A stretch of DNA of 64,000 nt from assembly GCF_000730425.1 (NCBI RefSeq), contig NZ_CP008896.1:3782001-3846000 (forward strand). Reading direction: 5' to 3'. The notes under the pieces were generated by a model. The model ran no database searches. It had not been told where the DNA came from and saw nothing but the letters and a program-made list of their open reading frames with translations. Source of the stretch: Pseudomonas fluorescens. GTDB lineage: Bacteria > Pseudomonadota > Gammaproteobacteria > Pseudomonadales > Pseudomonadaceae. The position numbers and the translations under genes are program-made. Of the stretch, positions 16,304-25,497 are shown one piece after another (positions within the stretch are counted from its first letter, which is position 1; every line of letters begins with the position of its first letter).

Positions 16304-17236
16304 ATGGATAGCCAAACCCTGATGCTGTTCGGCGGCATCGGCCTGATCCTGGTGCTCGCCTCGCTGATCGGCCTGATCCTCAAGCTGCGTACCCGCGGCA
16401 CACCTAACGCGGTGATCGACAACCTCAATGCACGCATCAACGCCTGGTGGGTGATGGTGGTCGTGATCGGCATTGCCTTCTGGCTCGGCACCGGCGCGGT
16501 GATCCTGCTGTTCTACGCCGTGTCGTTCTACGCCCTGCGCGAATTCCTCACCCTCACCCCCACCCGGCGCAGCGACTACCCGGCACTGGTCGCCGCGTTC
16601 TACCTGGCGCTGCCCCTGCAATACCTGCTGATCTATTTTGACTGGTACGGCCTGTTCTCGATCTTTATCCCGGTCTACGTGTTCCTGCTGCTGCCCATCC
16701 TTGCCTCGCTGGGCGGCGACAGCACGCACTTCCTGGAGCGGGCGTCGAAAGTGCAGTGGGGGCTGATGATCGCGGTGTTCTGCGTATCCTTCGTGCCCGC
16801 CCTGCTGACCCTCGACATCGTCGGCTATGAGGGCCGCAACCTGTTGCTGATCGCCTACCTGGTCATCGTGGTGCAACTCTCGGACGTTTTGCAGTACGTG
16901 TGCGGCAAACTGTTCGGCAAACACAAGATCGCCCCCAACCTGTCACCGTCAAAAACCGTGGAAGGCTTTGTCGGCGGCATCCTGTTGTCGTCCCTGATCG
17001 GCGCGGCACTGTGGTGGACCACCCCGTTCAACCCCTGGCAGTCCTTCCTGATTGCGCTATTGATCAACCTGCTGGGCTTTGCCGGTGGGATTGTGATGTC
17101 GGCGATCAAGCGCGACCGAGGCGTGAAGGACTGGGGGCATATGATCGAAGGGCACGGCGGGATGCTGGATCGCCTGGATTCGGTGTGTTTCGCGGCGCCG
17201 ATTTTCTTTCACCTGGTGCGCTATTGGTGGACTTGA
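16304..17236 (+). CDS. Phosphatidate cytidylyltransferase paralogue (CdsA/YnbB-like)
   Basis: 310 aa, inner membrane, about eight TM helices. CdsA enzymes make CDP-diacylglycerol from phosphatidate and CTP. The C-terminal signature is present: KIAPNLSPSKTVEGFVGG followed by SAIKRDRGVKDWGHMIEGHGGMLDRLDS, the S-x8-K-R-x4-K-D-x5-G-H-G-G-x2-D-R-x-D family pattern. The ATG at 16304 follows the acyltransferase stop by one base. As the last gene of the cluster it closes a self-contained route: acylate, activate with CTP, transfer, dephosphorylate. This is a paralogue; the housekeeping cdsA sits elsewhere with bam/dxr genes in pseudomonads. Confidence 0.88.
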   Translation: MDSQTLMLFGGIGLILVLASLIGLILKLRTRGTPNAVIDNLNARINAWWVMVVVIGIAFWLGTGAVILLFYAVSFYALREFLTLTPTRRSDYPALVAAFYLALPLQYLLIYFDWYGLFSIFIPVYVFLLLPILASLGGDSTHFLERASKVQWGLMIAVFCVSFVPALLTLDIVGYEGRNLLLIAYLVIVVQLSDVLQYVCGKLFGKHKIAPNLSPSKTVEGFVGGILLSSLIGAALWWTTPFNPWQSFLIALLINLLGFAGGIVMSAIKRDRGVKDWGHMIEGHGGMLDRLDSVCFAAPIFFHLVRYWWT

Positions 17237-17260
17237 GCAGCCCCCCGCAGTGCTGAAACG

Positions 17261-17297
17261 ACAAGACCCGATGTCCGCCAGGAACATCGGGTCTTGT
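17261..17297. terminator. Terminator between the cdsA-like and polysaccharide genes
   Basis: ACAAGACCCGATGT and ACATCGGGTCTTGT make a perfect 14-bp stem with a 9-base loop, between two convergent stop codons. This is the end of both operons. Confidence 0.85.
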
Positions 17298-17316
17298 GGG
17301 TTGAGAGCACCTTACA

Positions 17317-20300
17317 TCAGTGCTGCCGCTGGTAGAGCGCCAGGTTATCGACCTTGAAACTGCTGCAAGCGCCAGCATTGTCCAGATCAATCCGGATGCC
17401 CTTCACATGCTGCAACGTCAACCAACGTGGTGACGCATCCAGTGGCACGATCAACGTCCCGTCCTCTGCATTGAAACGAACACTGGAGGCTTCGAACGGC
17501 CCCTGCTGCCCGTCACCCCACCAGAACACCTGCATACGCGGGTCGGTGGCACGGCCCGAGCAGCGGAACTCGAATTTGAGCAGGCCAGCGTCGTGGCCAG
17601 ACAGATTCAGCGCCGCAACATCGAAACTCATCGATGGGTCATCGCCATCCACCCGGTAGCTGCTTTCGTGTGCCACTAACTGGTTGAGGCTCGGCGTTAC
17701 GTCATTGAGATTGTTGATCAGTGTCATCTTGTTGCTCAGGGAGCTTTGGGAACGGCCCCAGGCAACCGGGATTTTTTTCAGGTCCGGTGATGCAAAAGCG
17801 CGCTGCAGCAAGGCTGTCTGGTATTCGGCAAGCGCTTCGGGGCGAGGATCGATCAGGCGTGGGTGACTGACCGGATCAGCGTCCGAAACCTGCAACGCCG
17901 GGCCCTCCAACCATACACTTTGACCTGCGGTACGTATCTCGCGAATCCGGCGAATCTCGCTCTGGTTGACCTGGATCTGATCACCCACCGTCAGCGCCGC
18001 CAACATGCCCGGATCGGACACATAGAGCGCTGCGACAGTGCGATTGATGCCGTGGCTCCAGTTCGCATCGGTGAAGTCCATCAAGGGAATCTCGATACTG
18101 GTAACTGGCGCTGAGGCGCTGCCCTTTTTACGCCCGAGAATGAAGCCGTCCACATAGACCGGGTCGTAGTGATCGACAATAAACCGATACAGGTACGGAT
18201 TACGCAGCGCCAGGCCGCCGCCATCGTGGATGATATTCATCCCTTCCAGCAAGGCGATGGTCGGCAGGTCTTGTTTCAGGGTCTCGATAGCCCGCAGTTG
18301 CTGGGCGGGCGACACCATGTTGTACGCCGCCGTAACCGGCAGCAGCGGTCGATAACCGAGGTAGAAGTACTGGGCGTTCCGGGACGTCAGATCCAGGTAG
18401 GTTTCGCCGGCCGGAACGTTGTCCGCCAATACTCGCGACAGACGGGTAAGCCTGTCCCAGTGAGGAGGCTGTACAAAGGACCGGCCGATGTTCGGCAAGC
18501 CAGCGGCGGCGCCATCACTGATGCCCAACCCTTGGGTGCTGATAACGGCCGTGGTGGATTTGACCAGGTTATTGATCGACACCGGCGTGAAGCCCAGGGA
18601 TGCGCTCATGCTCGCAGCCAGGACAACCATGAGCACTTTGTTGCGCGCGCTGAGCATGCCCCAGCAGACGACAGGCAACAGGATCGCCCAGCCAAAACTC
18701 GCCGCCAACCCCGGGCGAGACATACCACCTGGATCGACGCGTCCCATCGAGTAAGGGATCAGCAACAGCGCAAAGAGGAAGACCACCAGCAATGGCAGCA
18801 AGGTGTCGAGACGACGCTCGGGCGTTTGAAACCAGCGATGGACCAACAACAGGCACGCCAGCGGAATAGCGATCCAGGACATACGCAACACTTCAAACAC
18901 AAAGCCTTTGCGTGCCCCCTCCCAACTCAGTTCCCATGGCATGCCATAAGCCACCTGGTTGATGGGCCCGTTTTCCAATACATAACGGATAGCCCCCAAC
19001 AGCATGATCCCCGCAGGCGTAACCACCGCCAACACCAGAAGCGCCACGCCAGCAATCAGAATGCTCTTCAGTTTCCGGGGCTGGGGCGCTTTCCAAAGGT
19101 GCCAGGCGTAATAAGCAGCCATCACCCCGGACGCCGCCGCAAGCAGCAGCCCTTGTGGCGGGATTCCGAGGACTACCAGCGGCGCCGTGATCATCCACGC
19201 CAGCAGCCAACGCTCGGGACGCTCGCGCAACGATGGGTTCAGCCACAGGCAGAGAAACGGGATCAAAAACAGCCAGATAATGTTGGCGGTCAAGAAGAAG
19301 ATGGCGGCAAACGCCAGCCCTATACTGCGCGAAAAATAGTAGAGCGACAGGAAGGCAGCAAAAGACAACAGCGCGATGCTGAGGGTACCGACATGAATAA
19401 TGCTGCCGGCAGAACCGTCATAAAACACAAATGACAAGAACTGGGTCAGGTCATCACCGATGACGCCATGGGCAGGAACATAGTCAATGTAGGGAACGGC
19501 ACCTTGCAGATAGGACCACCAGCCCAACAGGCTTTCACCGAAGTGATAGTCGTCGGCACTGATGTTGGGGAAAATGGTCGTGCCCATTTTCAAACCCACC
19601 AACAAGCCGAAGAACGCGATAGGCGACAACAGCGTGGCAATGTCGCCCGTTGCCGTGTACCGCCGCAAACGGCGCAGCACATCTATCACGCCCCACACCA
19701 GCATTGCGATAACCAGTACCTTCAACCAGATCGTGGTCTCGTACTTGGAAATACTGCCATCCGGCTCCTGTATACGAGCGGGGTACAACGCCAGATAAAA
19801 GGTCGACAGGCCGAGTTGACCGGCCACCAACAGCCACGCGGCGACTCGGGCAAAACCCTTGGGGTTCCAGAGAATGTACACCATACCCAGGATCCATCCA
19901 ACGATGGCTATTGCGTAAGTAGGCTTGGCATATCTGGACAGCTCGATACCCTGGGTCAAGGCGGCTGGCGCCCGACCCAGAGCCAGGACCACTTCCAGCT
20001 GTACCAGCGCCAGCAACAGGATACCCAGCGCGCCCAGGCCAAATACCCGAGGGTCGACACTGACCTTTTTGACCGCGCAAACCGTGGCCGCCAAAGCGAT
20101 AAACGAGACGCCAAACACCGAGCAATACAGGACTTTGGGTTCAAGGTCCGTGCCGAGCACCATACACGCAATGGCAGTGATCGCCGGGAGCGACCACCAC
20201 AGCAGTTGGTTGGAAAAAACCAGTGCGCTGTCGTTCCCGAACTGCTGCTTGTGACGCCCCATCAAGGACGTAAAAAACAGCAACGCACAGAAAAGAACGG

Positions 20301-20490
20301 CGATGAATACCGGAGCAACCACCTGATCCTGAAACTTGGTATCTGCGGTCCAACTGATGTAGCCCACGATGAAGTCGGCATACTTGGGGGCGGTCGAGAT
20401 ACCCAGACATAGCAACAATGCAAACGCCGTGATAACCACGGTCGCCAGCACTGAAGAAACCCTTTCATTCAATTCCAGATGCTTGAACAT
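17317..20490 (-). CDS. Large polytopic membrane protein, possible GT-C-type glycosyltransferase
   Basis: 1057 aa. Residues 1 to about 620 are dominated by hydrophobic helices (roughly 17-20 TM segments). Residues 620-1057 form a soluble, probably periplasmic, domain ending in a beta-rich part (SFDVAALNLSGHDAGLLKFEF). I see no named motif. The overall plan, many helices and then a C-terminal periplasmic domain, is that of GT-C enzymes that use polyprenyl-phosphate sugars, and a polyprenyl-phosphate sugar synthase-like gene sits 15 bp upstream. That function is an inference from layout. Last gene of the minus-strand operon; a terminator follows. Confidence 0.6.
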   Translation of the reverse strand: MFKHLELNERVSSVLATVVITAFALLLCLGISTAPKYADFIVGYISWTADTKFQDQVVAPVFIAVLFCALLFFTSLMGRHKQQFGNDSALVFSNQLLWWSLPAITAIACMVLGTDLEPKVLYCSVFGVSFIALAATVCAVKKVSVDPRVFGLGALGILLLALVQLEVVLALGRAPAALTQGIELSRYAKPTYAIAIVGWILGMVYILWNPKGFARVAAWLLVAGQLGLSTFYLALYPARIQEPDGSISKYETTIWLKVLVIAMLVWGVIDVLRRLRRYTATGDIATLLSPIAFFGLLVGLKMGTTIFPNISADDYHFGESLLGWWSYLQGAVPYIDYVPAHGVIGDDLTQFLSFVFYDGSAGSIIHVGTLSIALLSFAAFLSLYYFSRSIGLAFAAIFFLTANIIWLFLIPFLCLWLNPSLRERPERWLLAWMITAPLVVLGIPPQGLLLAAASGVMAAYYAWHLWKAPQPRKLKSILIAGVALLVLAVVTPAGIMLLGAIRYVLENGPINQVAYGMPWELSWEGARKGFVFEVLRMSWIAIPLACLLLVHRWFQTPERRLDTLLPLLVVFLFALLLIPYSMGRVDPGGMSRPGLAASFGWAILLPVVCWGMLSARNKVLMVVLAASMSASLGFTPVSINNLVKSTTAVISTQGLGISDGAAAGLPNIGRSFVQPPHWDRLTRLSRVLADNVPAGETYLDLTSRNAQYFYLGYRPLLPVTAAYNMVSPAQQLRAIETLKQDLPTIALLEGMNIIHDGGGLALRNPYLYRFIVDHYDPVYVDGFILGRKKGSASAPVTSIEIPLMDFTDANWSHGINRTVAALYVSDPGMLAALTVGDQIQVNQSEIRRIREIRTAGQSVWLEGPALQVSDADPVSHPRLIDPRPEALAEYQTALLQRAFASPDLKKIPVAWGRSQSSLSNKMTLINNLNDVTPSLNQLVAHESSYRVDGDDPSMSFDVAALNLSGHDAGLLKFEFRCSGRATDPRMQVFWWGDGQQGPFEASSVRFNAEDGTLIVPLDASPRWLTLQHVKGIRIDLDNAGACSSFKVDNLALYQRQH

Positions 20491-20505
20491 TTCACTACCA
20501 GATCT

Positions 20506-21324
20506 TTAGTTGTACTTGCCAAAACAAGCTCGGAACAATACTGCCAGCACCGAAAGGTTGCCTTTTACGCTACTGATCTTGGTAGGCACTTCACCTTGGG
20601 GATAGCGGCGCACCGTCGCCAATTCCACGCAGCGATAGCCCAGTTTCGGCGCGCGGTACGACAGATAGGCAAGCAGCTCATAGGTGGTGAACACGTCACG
20701 GAAGATCGCCATCTTTGGATCAATCAGCATCTTGCGGCTGTATGCACGAAAGCCCTGGGTGGTATCGGTCCACTTGAAGCCGGAAAACAGGCTCAGCATC
20801 GGTGCATGGATAAAACGGATCGCAAAGTCGCGGGACTTGGGGGTGTTCTCGGCGACACCGCCCTCGACAAAGCGCGAAGCCTGGACAAAATCCACGCCCT
20901 GCTTCAGCGCTTCGATAAAACGCGGGATGGCCTCTGGATCATCCTTGTCGTTGCCATCGATTGTCACGATACCTTCGTAGCCCTGGTCCAGGGCAAAGGC
21001 ATAGGCGCAACGCAGCTGTGCGCTCAACTTGCCCGCAGCGGTCTTGACCAGCAGACCGCGTACACCCACCTGTTGCAGTGATTGCAACTCAAGCGAGCCA
21101 TCAGAGCTGCCACCATCGACAATGATGATGTCGGCCATGTCCGCGATGTTGAACGCCGCCATACGGGTGAGCAGGTTCTTGATCCGGTCACCTTCGTTGA
21201 TGACCGGAATGACCACGCACCAAGGGTGCTGGCGACCCAGCCAGAGTGGCGTGTCAAAGGAAGGCACCTGCCAGCCGGCACGTACATCGGGAGCAATATC
21301 AGAAGAAGTCATTTTAATGTCCAT
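20506..21324 (-). CDS. Family 2 glycosyltransferase (dolichyl/polyprenyl-phosphate sugar synthase-like)
   Basis: 272 aa, cytoplasmic with no TM helices. GT-A fold landmarks: VVIPVINEGDRI, IIIVDGGSSDGS, and the DxD-like TIDGNDKDDPEAI (residues about 120-132), then ASRFVEGG and WTDTTQGFRAYS. The WTDTTQGFR segment is typical of polyprenyl-phosphate glycosyltransferases. ATG 21324 overlaps the stop of the transporter gene (TGATG); another ATG is at 21312. It may charge undecaprenyl phosphate with a sugar that the EamA/SMR-like protein flips and the large membrane protein transfers. Confidence 0.8.
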   Translation of the reverse strand: MDIKMTSSDIAPDVRAGWQVPSFDTPLWLGRQHPWCVVIPVINEGDRIKNLLTRMAAFNIADMADIIIVDGGSSDGSLELQSLQQVGVRGLLVKTAAGKLSAQLRCAYAFALDQGYEGIVTIDGNDKDDPEAIPRFIEALKQGVDFVQASRFVEGGVAENTPKSRDFAIRFIHAPMLSLFSGFKWTDTTQGFRAYSRKMLIDPKMAIFRDVFTTYELLAYLSYRAPKLGYRCVELATVRRYPQGEVPTKISSVKGNLSVLAVLFRACFGKYN

Positions 21325-21686
21325 CAAACGACGCGAGCTGTGATCAGCCCTACGCCAGCAATAACCAGGGCGATGCCGACTCCGGTGGTCCAGTGGAAGG
21401 ACTCACGGAAAAACAGCAGGGAAAACAGGGCGACCGTCGCGATAGCCCCGGCCGTCAGGACCGGGTGTGCCACGTTCAGCGGCAAACGGGCCAATGCCGC
21501 GGCATAGAGCAGGAACGCAGCGCCATACAGGCCCAGCCCGAGCCAGAACGGCCAATTGCTGAGTGCCGCCATCGGGTCGCTCAAGGAAGGAAATTTGCGC
21601 GGGGGCATCATCGCCATCTTCACCAAAACGCTGGCGGAGGCGTTCGACAAGATACCCAGGATCAAGATGATCCATTTCATGCTCAT
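21324..21686 (-). CDS. Small four-TM EamA/SMR-family membrane protein (ArnE/F-like)
   Basis: 120 aa with four hydrophobic helices spanning nearly the whole chain (IILILGILSNASASVLVKM, WPFWLGLGLYGAAFLLYAAAL, PVLTAGAIATVALFSLLFF, TTGVGIALVIAGVGLI). The glutamate of multidrug EmrE in helix 1 is absent. In polysaccharide loci proteins of this size act as flippases for undecaprenyl-phosphate sugars, as ArnE/ArnF do. It lies between the sugar isomerase-like gene (4-base overlap) and the glycosyltransferase, which fits that job. Substrate unknown. Confidence 0.72.
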   Translation of the reverse strand: MSMKWIILILGILSNASASVLVKMAMMPPRKFPSLSDPMAALSNWPFWLGLGLYGAAFLLYAAALARLPLNVAHPVLTAGAIATVALFSLLFFRESFHWTTGVGIALVIAGVGLITARVV

Positions 21687-22516
21687 GCCGTCACCTCGTC
21701 GGGGGTGCGGTAATGCTGGCGGGCAACCTGCAGCGCACGCTCGATCGATTGCGCGTGGGGTTCGGTCTTGGTCGCCACCATCTCAATGGTGACCACATGC
21801 CCGGGCAGGTATTGGGCCACGGCACGCGCCATGTTGGCGTGTTCAGTACCGCCGTCACCCAACGGGAGCAAGTCCGGTTCACTGGCGTGGATATGCCCGA
21901 TCAGCGCCGCACAATCCTCAAGCACGGTAAACGGGTCTTCACCGTTGATCGCCAATGCTCCGGTGTCCAGTTGTATACGGATCGCCGGGTGATCGATCGC
22001 GCGCACCACCACTGCCGTTTGCGCACTGGTGGTCATGAAGTTCGCCCCGTAGCAGGTGGGGTTGGGCTCCAGGCAGATCGTGACACCACATGCCTGGGCG
22101 ATATCGCCCAGTTGCCGGAAAAACAGCACAGCGGCCTCCAGCGCCTGTTGATCAGTCAGACCACTGCGATCGCGGTTCTTCGGCGAGCCAAACACGATCC
22201 GTGTTGCACCCAGGCCTGCGCCAATGCGGCATACACCCGCCAAGTGCTCCAACAAGTCCGCCTGGCTTTGTGGGGAGCCGAAGACGTTCAGGCCTGTGGT
22301 GCCAAACAACAATGCCTGCATGCCGGTCAGCGCAATGCCGCGCTGCGCCCACCAATCCTTGACCCGCGCAATCTCCTCATCCGTGGCCTTGGCAGGCTCC
22401 GGGAAGTATTTGCCCGGTGCAATATCAATCGCATCCACGGCAAAGCGCGCAAGCAGTTCAGCGATGACTTCATCCTCGGTGGTCTCCCATGCGATATTGG
22501 AAATCGCCAGCCTCAT
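21683..22516 (-). CDS. Sugar phosphate isomerase/epimerase-like TIM-barrel protein
   Basis: 277 aa, AP-endonuclease-2-like TIM barrel (xylose isomerase-like family). Metal-ligand positions can be seen in ICLEPNPTCYG (Glu), IRIQLDTGALA (Asp), IGHIHASEPDLLPLG (His, Glu) and VVTIEMV (Glu). Cytoplasmic. Such proteins isomerise or epimerise sugars or keto-acids; the reaction cannot be decided here. It overlaps its neighbours by 4 bases on each side within the surface-polysaccharide operon, so it probably makes or modifies the sugar being transferred. Confidence 0.75.
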   Translation of the reverse strand: MRLAISNIAWETTEDEVIAELLARFAVDAIDIAPGKYFPEPAKATDEEIARVKDWWAQRGIALTGMQALLFGTTGLNVFGSPQSQADLLEHLAGVCRIGAGLGATRIVFGSPKNRDRSGLTDQQALEAAVLFFRQLGDIAQACGVTICLEPNPTCYGANFMTTSAQTAVVVRAIDHPAIRIQLDTGALAINGEDPFTVLEDCAALIGHIHASEPDLLPLGDGGTEHANMARAVAQYLPGHVVTIEMVATKTEPHAQSIERALQVARQHYRTPDEVTA

Positions 22517-23298
22517 GCCTGTGCTCCCGATGCGGCCTTGAGCGGTTCCGATTGCGCGTAGGCCCGCACGGCCTGCACGGTTTCGCGGGCGCTGTACTGG
22601 TAACGCCCAGTGCCACCAAACAGCTGCGCATGCTTGGTCTGCATGTCGTAGGTGGCAGCGGCATTAGCCAGGGTGTTGGTGAAAGGCTTGCCGAAGCCCT
22701 TCAGCGAAATGTCGGCGACACTCACTGCCTGCGCGGTCAGGTGGACCCGCTTGAGCCCTGCGTCGAGTGCGGTCTGGATGTCGTACCACAAGTTGATCAT
22801 CGGGTAGAACTGGAACACGCCGCGGCTATCGATCGCCTGCAGGTTGTTGTCGTTGAGGAAGTCAAAAATCACGTTTTTACGCAACCCAGGCCCGACGAGC
22901 CCTGGCAGGCGAACGATCAAATGATTCGGAAAATGACTTTCAACGAAGGTTTCCAACAGCCGACGGTGCAGGCCATAGGCATGCAGGCCGGACTCATCCA
23001 CCGGGGTGTCTTCATCGACACCGATAGGGCTTTTGAACACGTCCACCGTACTGATCAGGACGAAGGTCTTGCATTGAATGGTTTTCAGGTGGGCGATCAG
23101 CGCTTCGATCTTCTGGCGGTCGGCCTCAGGCTCGCGGTTGGCAATCCATTTTTGCGCCGGGGCGCCGGCACAGACCACCAGGTCGAAGGATTTGCCTTCT
23201 ATCTCACCGATGTTGGTGGAACGGTACAAGTCTTCAAAGCAAGCCTGTTTAAGAAGCGTGCCCCCGACAAACCCGGAGAAACCAATAAGCGAATTCAT
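22513..23298 (-). CDS. NAD-dependent epimerase/reductase-like protein (extended SDR, atypical)
   Basis: 261 aa. The N-terminus MNSLIGFSGFVGGTLLKQ is a divergent Rossmann start (GFxGxVG). VLISTVDVFKSP and YGLHRRLLETFV correspond to the Ser and Tyr-x3-Lys active-site region, with Tyr kept and Lys shifted to an Arg-containing YGLHR, so catalysis is uncertain. RLPGLVGPGLRKNVIFDFL is the following SDR segment. ATG 23298 has a GGAG site; the frame from 23373 is an over-extension. Likely role: reduction or epimerisation of a nucleotide sugar for the same polysaccharide. Confidence 0.72.
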   Translation of the reverse strand: MNSLIGFSGFVGGTLLKQACFEDLYRSTNIGEIEGKSFDLVVCAGAPAQKWIANREPEADRQKIEALIAHLKTIQCKTFVLISTVDVFKSPIGVDEDTPVDESGLHAYGLHRRLLETFVESHFPNHLIVRLPGLVGPGLRKNVIFDFLNDNNLQAIDSRGVFQFYPMINLWYDIQTALDAGLKRVHLTAQAVSVADISLKGFGKPFTNTLANAAATYDMQTKHAQLFGGTGRYQYSARETVQAVRAYAQSEPLKAASGAQA

Positions 23299-23323
23299 CT
23301 TTTTCCGCTCCAAACCTGAAGTT

Positions 23324-24472
23324 TTATTGACCTTGATGGGAAAAACTCTCGGTATCCAGTTTTTCAAGCACATCGTAAATGTTGTCTATCTTGCCACCCA
23401 GCACGGAAAAGCAACCTGGCAGCTCGGCATGCTTCTCGAAAAGAATCGGGCGTCCATCATCCCCTTCATTCTTCACCAGGATGGTCTTGACCTCGAACAG
23501 CGAATCCTTGTGTTGGGCCTTGAGCACTGCGGGGATATACCGCCCGACGTCCCTGACCATACGATCGACCCGTGTATCGCGGTCATAAAGCCGCAGCTTT
23601 TCGTAAGGGTCGAGGCCCTTTTCATCGTTCCAGTGCAAGTGCGGCGTATAGCGTACATGGGACAAGGTGTGCAGCCCACGGGCCGGGAACGGCATCATTG
23701 AAAAGAACGGCCCATCCATCACCGTGACCCCCAACCCCTCGAGGGATTCGGGCATCTGCATCAAGGCCATTTCGGTGATCTCTTGCTTGAGGCCGGTACT
23801 GACCCCCGCGAAATCACCGGCAAACTGATTGAGGCCACTGTACGTGCAGTTGAAGACGTACCGACAAGTCGTCAGCGCCTTATCGCCCTGGGGCGTTTGG
23901 GTGACCACCTGCAAAGGCGCCTCGGCGCCCCTGGAAATCGAAGTGACCCGTGTCTGGAAGCGGATCTGCACGCCACTTTCTGTCAACTCGCGCGCCGCCC
24001 AGGCCGCCAGGCGGGTGGTGTCGAAGGCATACTCCTCGACCAGGAATACTTCTTCAATCAAGCGTGGTTCGAACAAGTCGCGCAGCGCAGGATCGGCAGG
24101 CTTGAGGTCCGCACCGATGTCCCGGCAAAAGCGCTCGAACTGTTTGGCTGTGACCTTGGAATTGCGCCGGGCAATGGCGTACAGCTTGGTGAAGTCCTGC
24201 TTGACCACCTGCGGCCAGTCCTGGACAAACCTGGGCAAGTTGACCCGACTGCGATAGGCCGTCGTGAAACTGCGCGGGTAGTGATAGCCGTTATGCACAC
24301 GTGCCTGGTTGTTGTAGCTGGCGCGCATCATCAATTCAGGCTCGCGCTCCACCAAAAGGATCCGTTTGAAGCCCCGTTGCTTGGCCAGGTAGACCGCAAT
24401 GGCTGCACCGTAAAAACCGCCACCGATGATGACGGCATCCTGCTCAGGCTGGCTGGCTTGGGCGCTCGACAT
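23324..24472 (-). CDS. FAD-dependent oxidoreductase (DAO-like)
   Basis: 382 aa. The N-terminal dinucleotide fold is clear: AVIIGGGFYGAAIAVYLA, then LLVEREPELMMRASYNNQARVHNGYHYPR, where the N-Q-A-R-V-H-N-G-Y-H-Y-P-R run is characteristic of DAO-type enzymes in O-antigen and capsule clusters. FNCTYSGLNQF is the second FAD contact. No TM segment. It starts by sharing one base with the upstream glycosyltransferase stop (TGATG). Its substrate in these loci is unknown; oxidation of a sugar or of an amino-sugar substituent is possible. Confidence 0.78.
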   Translation of the reverse strand: MSSAQASQPEQDAVIIGGGFYGAAIAVYLAKQRGFKRILLVEREPELMMRASYNNQARVHNGYHYPRSFTTAYRSRVNLPRFVQDWPQVVKQDFTKLYAIARRNSKVTAKQFERFCRDIGADLKPADPALRDLFEPRLIEEVFLVEEYAFDTTRLAAWAARELTESGVQIRFQTRVTSISRGAEAPLQVVTQTPQGDKALTTCRYVFNCTYSGLNQFAGDFAGVSTGLKQEITEMALMQMPESLEGLGVTVMDGPFFSMMPFPARGLHTLSHVRYTPHLHWNDEKGLDPYEKLRLYDRDTRVDRMVRDVGRYIPAVLKAQHKDSLFEVKTILVKNEGDDGRPILFEKHAELPGCFSVLGGKIDNIYDVLEKLDTESFSHQGQ

Positions 24473-25497
24473 CAGGAAACTCGTTCGGAGGGCTGAGCCT
24501 TGGGTGCGACCGAACCAGATGCTACCTCTTCAATGTTCAGCTTCTCGCGCCGGGTCATGCGGGCGCTGGTGAACTCCTGCCCTACATGATAAAGCGGCCC
24601 TTCATTCGATAGGCTGGCCATGTTGAGGATGTATTCACCCAGCACCAGCAATACCAGTGAAATCAGGAAAAACATGCCTGACTGCTGAAGCGAGAAGCTG
24701 ATCCAGCCAGGCGCTACATCAGCCTTGAAGATACCCACCGAGATGACATAGACGCAGTACACCAGGTTGGCAACGGCGCCAAACAGCGAAAGGTAGGTCA
24801 CCAGACGCATCGGCGCGCGGGTGGTGGAAACCAGCAAACGCACGCCACGATCAATACTGTCGCCCAGTCGTTTGGGGCTGGAGGCCTGAGGCACTGCACT
24901 GTAGTTGAGGTAGGAGCGGGCAAAACCACCGGTGGCCGGAAGATGGCGGTACGTCATCGACGGCTGGGGGTGTTGCAGGATGAAGTTGATCACTCGCTTG
25001 CTCAGGATGCGGTACTGAGGCGCCTCCTTGGCGAGATGAACCCCATTGAAGCGGTTATACATGCTGTGGAACACCGCGTTGGCCCAACGATAGGCCAGGC
25101 TCTGGGTGCTCTTTTGTTCGTTGTGGGCAAAGACGACATCGGCGCCACTCACCGCTTGATCTAGCATCTGTGGGACGAAGTTGATGTCGTCCACCAGCGG
25201 ATCGATGACCGCGACATAGTCACCCAAGGCGTTTTCCAGGCCGACCCAGGATGCGGTGTCGGTGTCCACTTCCTTGGTCAGTGCATAGACCTGCAAGTTG
25301 GCCAGGCCCTTCTCGCTCGTCAACCCCTTCAAGACCATGACACTGTCATCATCAGAGGCGTTATCAACAACGATCAACTCATAGTCGCTGACGGTTTTCG
25401 CAATGACTTCGGCGGCTTCGGACAGTATTTTTTCAATTTTATCGCCCTGATTACGAACGACAAAAACGACAGATAAAAAACAGGGAAAATAAGCCAT
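24472..25497 (-). CDS. Family 2 glycosyltransferase with C-terminal TM helices (GtrB/ArnC-like)
   Basis: 341 aa. Residues 1-230 are the GT-A domain (SVVFVVRNQGDKI, ELIVVDNASDDDSV, and YVAVIDPLVDDI at the DxD position, where the motif is D-P-L). Two TM helices follow (LFGAVANLVYCVYVISVGIF, and GMFFLISLVLLVLGEYILNM), as in undecaprenyl-phosphate glycosyltransferases of the GtrB/ArnC type. ATG 25497 is used; the codon at 25512 is TTG. It is the first gene of the operon, with the promoter expected in the AT-rich stretch beyond 25500. Confidence 0.8.
   Translation of the reverse strand: MAYFPCFLSVVFVVRNQGDKIEKILSEAAEVIAKTVSDYELIVVDNASDDDSVMVLKGLTSEKGLANLQVYALTKEVDTDTASWVGLENALGDYVAVIDPLVDDINFVPQMLDQAVSGADVVFAHNEQKSTQSLAYRWANAVFHSMYNRFNGVHLAKEAPQYRILSKRVINFILQHPQPSMTYRHLPATGGFARSYLNYSAVPQASSPKRLGDSIDRGVRLLVSTTRAPMRLVTYLSLFGAVANLVYCVYVISVGIFKADVAPGWISFSLQQSGMFFLISLVLLVLGEYILNMASLSNEGPLYHVGQEFTSARMTRREKLNIEEVASGSVAPKAQPSERVS

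Noticed and set aside
18169..19434. Plus-strand frame of 421 codons within the 1057-aa gene
   Set aside because: Antisense shadow rich in Gln and Arg; the minus-strand frame has the TM helices and the neighbours on its strand.
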